The position numbers were made by a program, and so were the translations under genes. The notes below the pieces were generated by a model. The model was not told the origin of the DNA. It did not search any database and saw nothing but the letters and a program-made list of their open reading frames with translations. 64,000 nucleotides of DNA from Gemmata massiliana (GTDB taxonomy: Bacteria; Planctomycetota; Planctomycetia; Gemmatales; Gemmataceae), in contig HG799467.1 in NCBI GenBank assembly GCA_000531095.1, positions 132,544 through 196,543 of the forward strand, in the 5' to 3' direction. Numbering within the stretch: the stretch's first letter is position 1; each line of letters starts with the position of its first letter. Of the stretch, positions 63,377 to 64,000 are shown one piece after another.

Positions 63377-64000
63377 GCGGCCCTCCACGGTGCGCGGCCT
63401 TCCTGCCACAATGCTTCCAACTGCCGCTTGTCACGGAGCGTGTCCATGCACTGCCAGAACTTGGCGTGCTTGTACGCGGCCAGTTCGCCGTCGGCCACGA
63501 GGCGCGGGAGCACGTCGTTCTCGAAGCTCTCGTCGTCGCCGCCGATGTAGTCGAGCACCTTCGGCTCGAGCACGAAGAACCCGCCGTTGATCCACCCGTC
63601 GCCGGTTTGCGGCTTCTCGGAGAACGCACTCACGAGGTCGCCGTCGAACCGCAGCTCGCCGAACCGGGCCGGCGGGCGCACGGCGGTCACGGTCGCGAGT
63701 TTGCCGGTCGCGCGGTGGAACCGGAGCAGCGCCTGCACGTCCACGTCGCTCACCCCGTCGCCGTAGGTGAGCATGAAGGTGCCATCGTTCACCCACGGGG
63801 CCGCGCGCTTCACGCGCCCGCCGGTGTTCGTGTGCAGCCCGGTATCGAGGAGGTGAACGGTCCAGTCCACGTCGACCGTTTCGTGGTGCGAGACCTCGCC
63901 GCGCGCCAGGTTCACCGACAGGCTGCCCATGTACCGCGCGTACTCGATGAAGTACCGCTTGATGACGTCGCTCTTGTACCCGAGCGCGACCACGAACTCG
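63373..64000 (-). CDS. rfbF: Glucose-1-phosphate cytidylyltransferase (5' end outside window)
   Basis: The visible 206 or so residues are the C-terminal four-fifths. They start within [16 protein letters not shown] (just after the missing nucleotide-binding N-terminus) and include [27 protein letters not shown] (the metal-binding Asp), [16 protein letters not shown] and [15 protein letters not shown] near the end, all typical of RfbF. It makes CDP-glucose from CTP and glucose 1-phosphate, the first step of the CDP-deoxyhexose pathway. The gene continues beyond 64000. Confidence 0.92.
   Translation of the reverse strand, partial: EFVVALGYKSDVIKRYFIEYARYMGSLSVNLARGEVSHHETVDVDWTVHLLDTGLHTNTGGRVKRAAPWVNDGTFMLTYGDGVSDVDVQALLRFHRATGKLATVTAVRPPARFGELRFDGDLVSAFSEKPQTGDGWINGGFFVLEPKVLDYIGGDDESFENDVLPRLVADGELAAYKHAKFWQCMDTLRDKRQLEALWQEGRAPWRAA

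Overview
The window is high-GC DNA of a planctomycete, most likely a member of the Gemmataceae. The evidence is a set of gene families typical of that group: paired DUF1549/DUF1553 and DUF1501 proteins with planctomycete-type cytochrome motifs, a sulfatase, a WD40-cytochrome fusion, SdrD-type B-repeat surface proteins with an N-terminal 'LEDR' motif, a PEP-CTERM-like secreted protein, a Ser/Thr kinase-TPR fusion, and many short dispersed palindromes. Window GC is high almost throughout. No rRNA, tRNA or CRISPR array was recognised.

Layout. 1-3.0 kb: the edge of a repetitive SdrD-type surface protein (minus), broken by two loxP-bearing library linkers. 3.3-4.0 kb: a secreted protein that shares a domain with it. 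4.9-11.0 kb: a plus-strand operon (ABC exporter, GT83-like transferase, GT2, archaeal-type dihydropteroate-synthase-like protein). 11.0-11.4 kb: a REP-type palindrome cluster. 11.6-17.2 kb: a TlpA-like thioredoxin, a transposase relic, an HTH protein, two secreted or anchored unknowns and a 70-aa LEDR-motif protein. 17.4-27.2 kb: a minus-strand signalling block (Ser/Thr kinase-TPR, hybrid histidine kinase, MASE1-multi-PAS histidine kinase, DHp-like membrane protein). 27.7-30.5 kb: a GH63-type glucosidase. 30.8-31.4 kb: a receiver-coiled-coil protein. 31.7-33.6 kb: decayed insertion sequences. 33.7-39.9 kb: PPi-dependent phosphofructokinase, an orphan histidine kinase, Hsp20, a mutarotase-fold protein, inorganic pyrophosphatase, an unknown and a NADAR protein. 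40.0-40.6 kb: a mosaic of IS3 and IS5 fragments. 40.6-50.2 kb: a minus-strand set of planctomycete cytochrome/DUF1549/PPC/DUF1501 genes interrupted by a ParE-type toxin-antitoxin pair. 50.7-57.0 kb: the mirror-image plus-strand set (cytochrome-DUF1549-DUF1553, DUF1501, sulfatase). 57.1-64 kb: a GT2 and a translationally coupled minus-strand sugar cluster (glucose-1-phosphate cytidylyltransferase, CDP-glucose 4,6-dehydratase-like, C-methyltransferase, 3,5-epimerase, NAD-epimerase, CmcI-like hydroxylase/methyltransferase) that probably makes a C-branched deoxyhexose for a surface glycan.

The strongest single observation is technical. Two copies of the 42-bp 454 mate-pair linker (with loxP core) sit inside the first gene, next to an exact 110-bp duplication. 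Five other genes are each split by a one-base shift, several in homopolymer runs. This is the signature of an uncorrected pyrosequencing assembly, so broken genes here should be treated as probable sequencing errors rather than pseudogenes. No convincing wholly new system was found. The best biological leads are the CDP-branched-sugar cluster, the dihydropteroate-synthase-like gene in a glycosyltransferase operon, the toxin-antitoxin pair inside the cytochrome operon, the DHp-only membrane protein, and families of long perfect intergenic inverted repeats.
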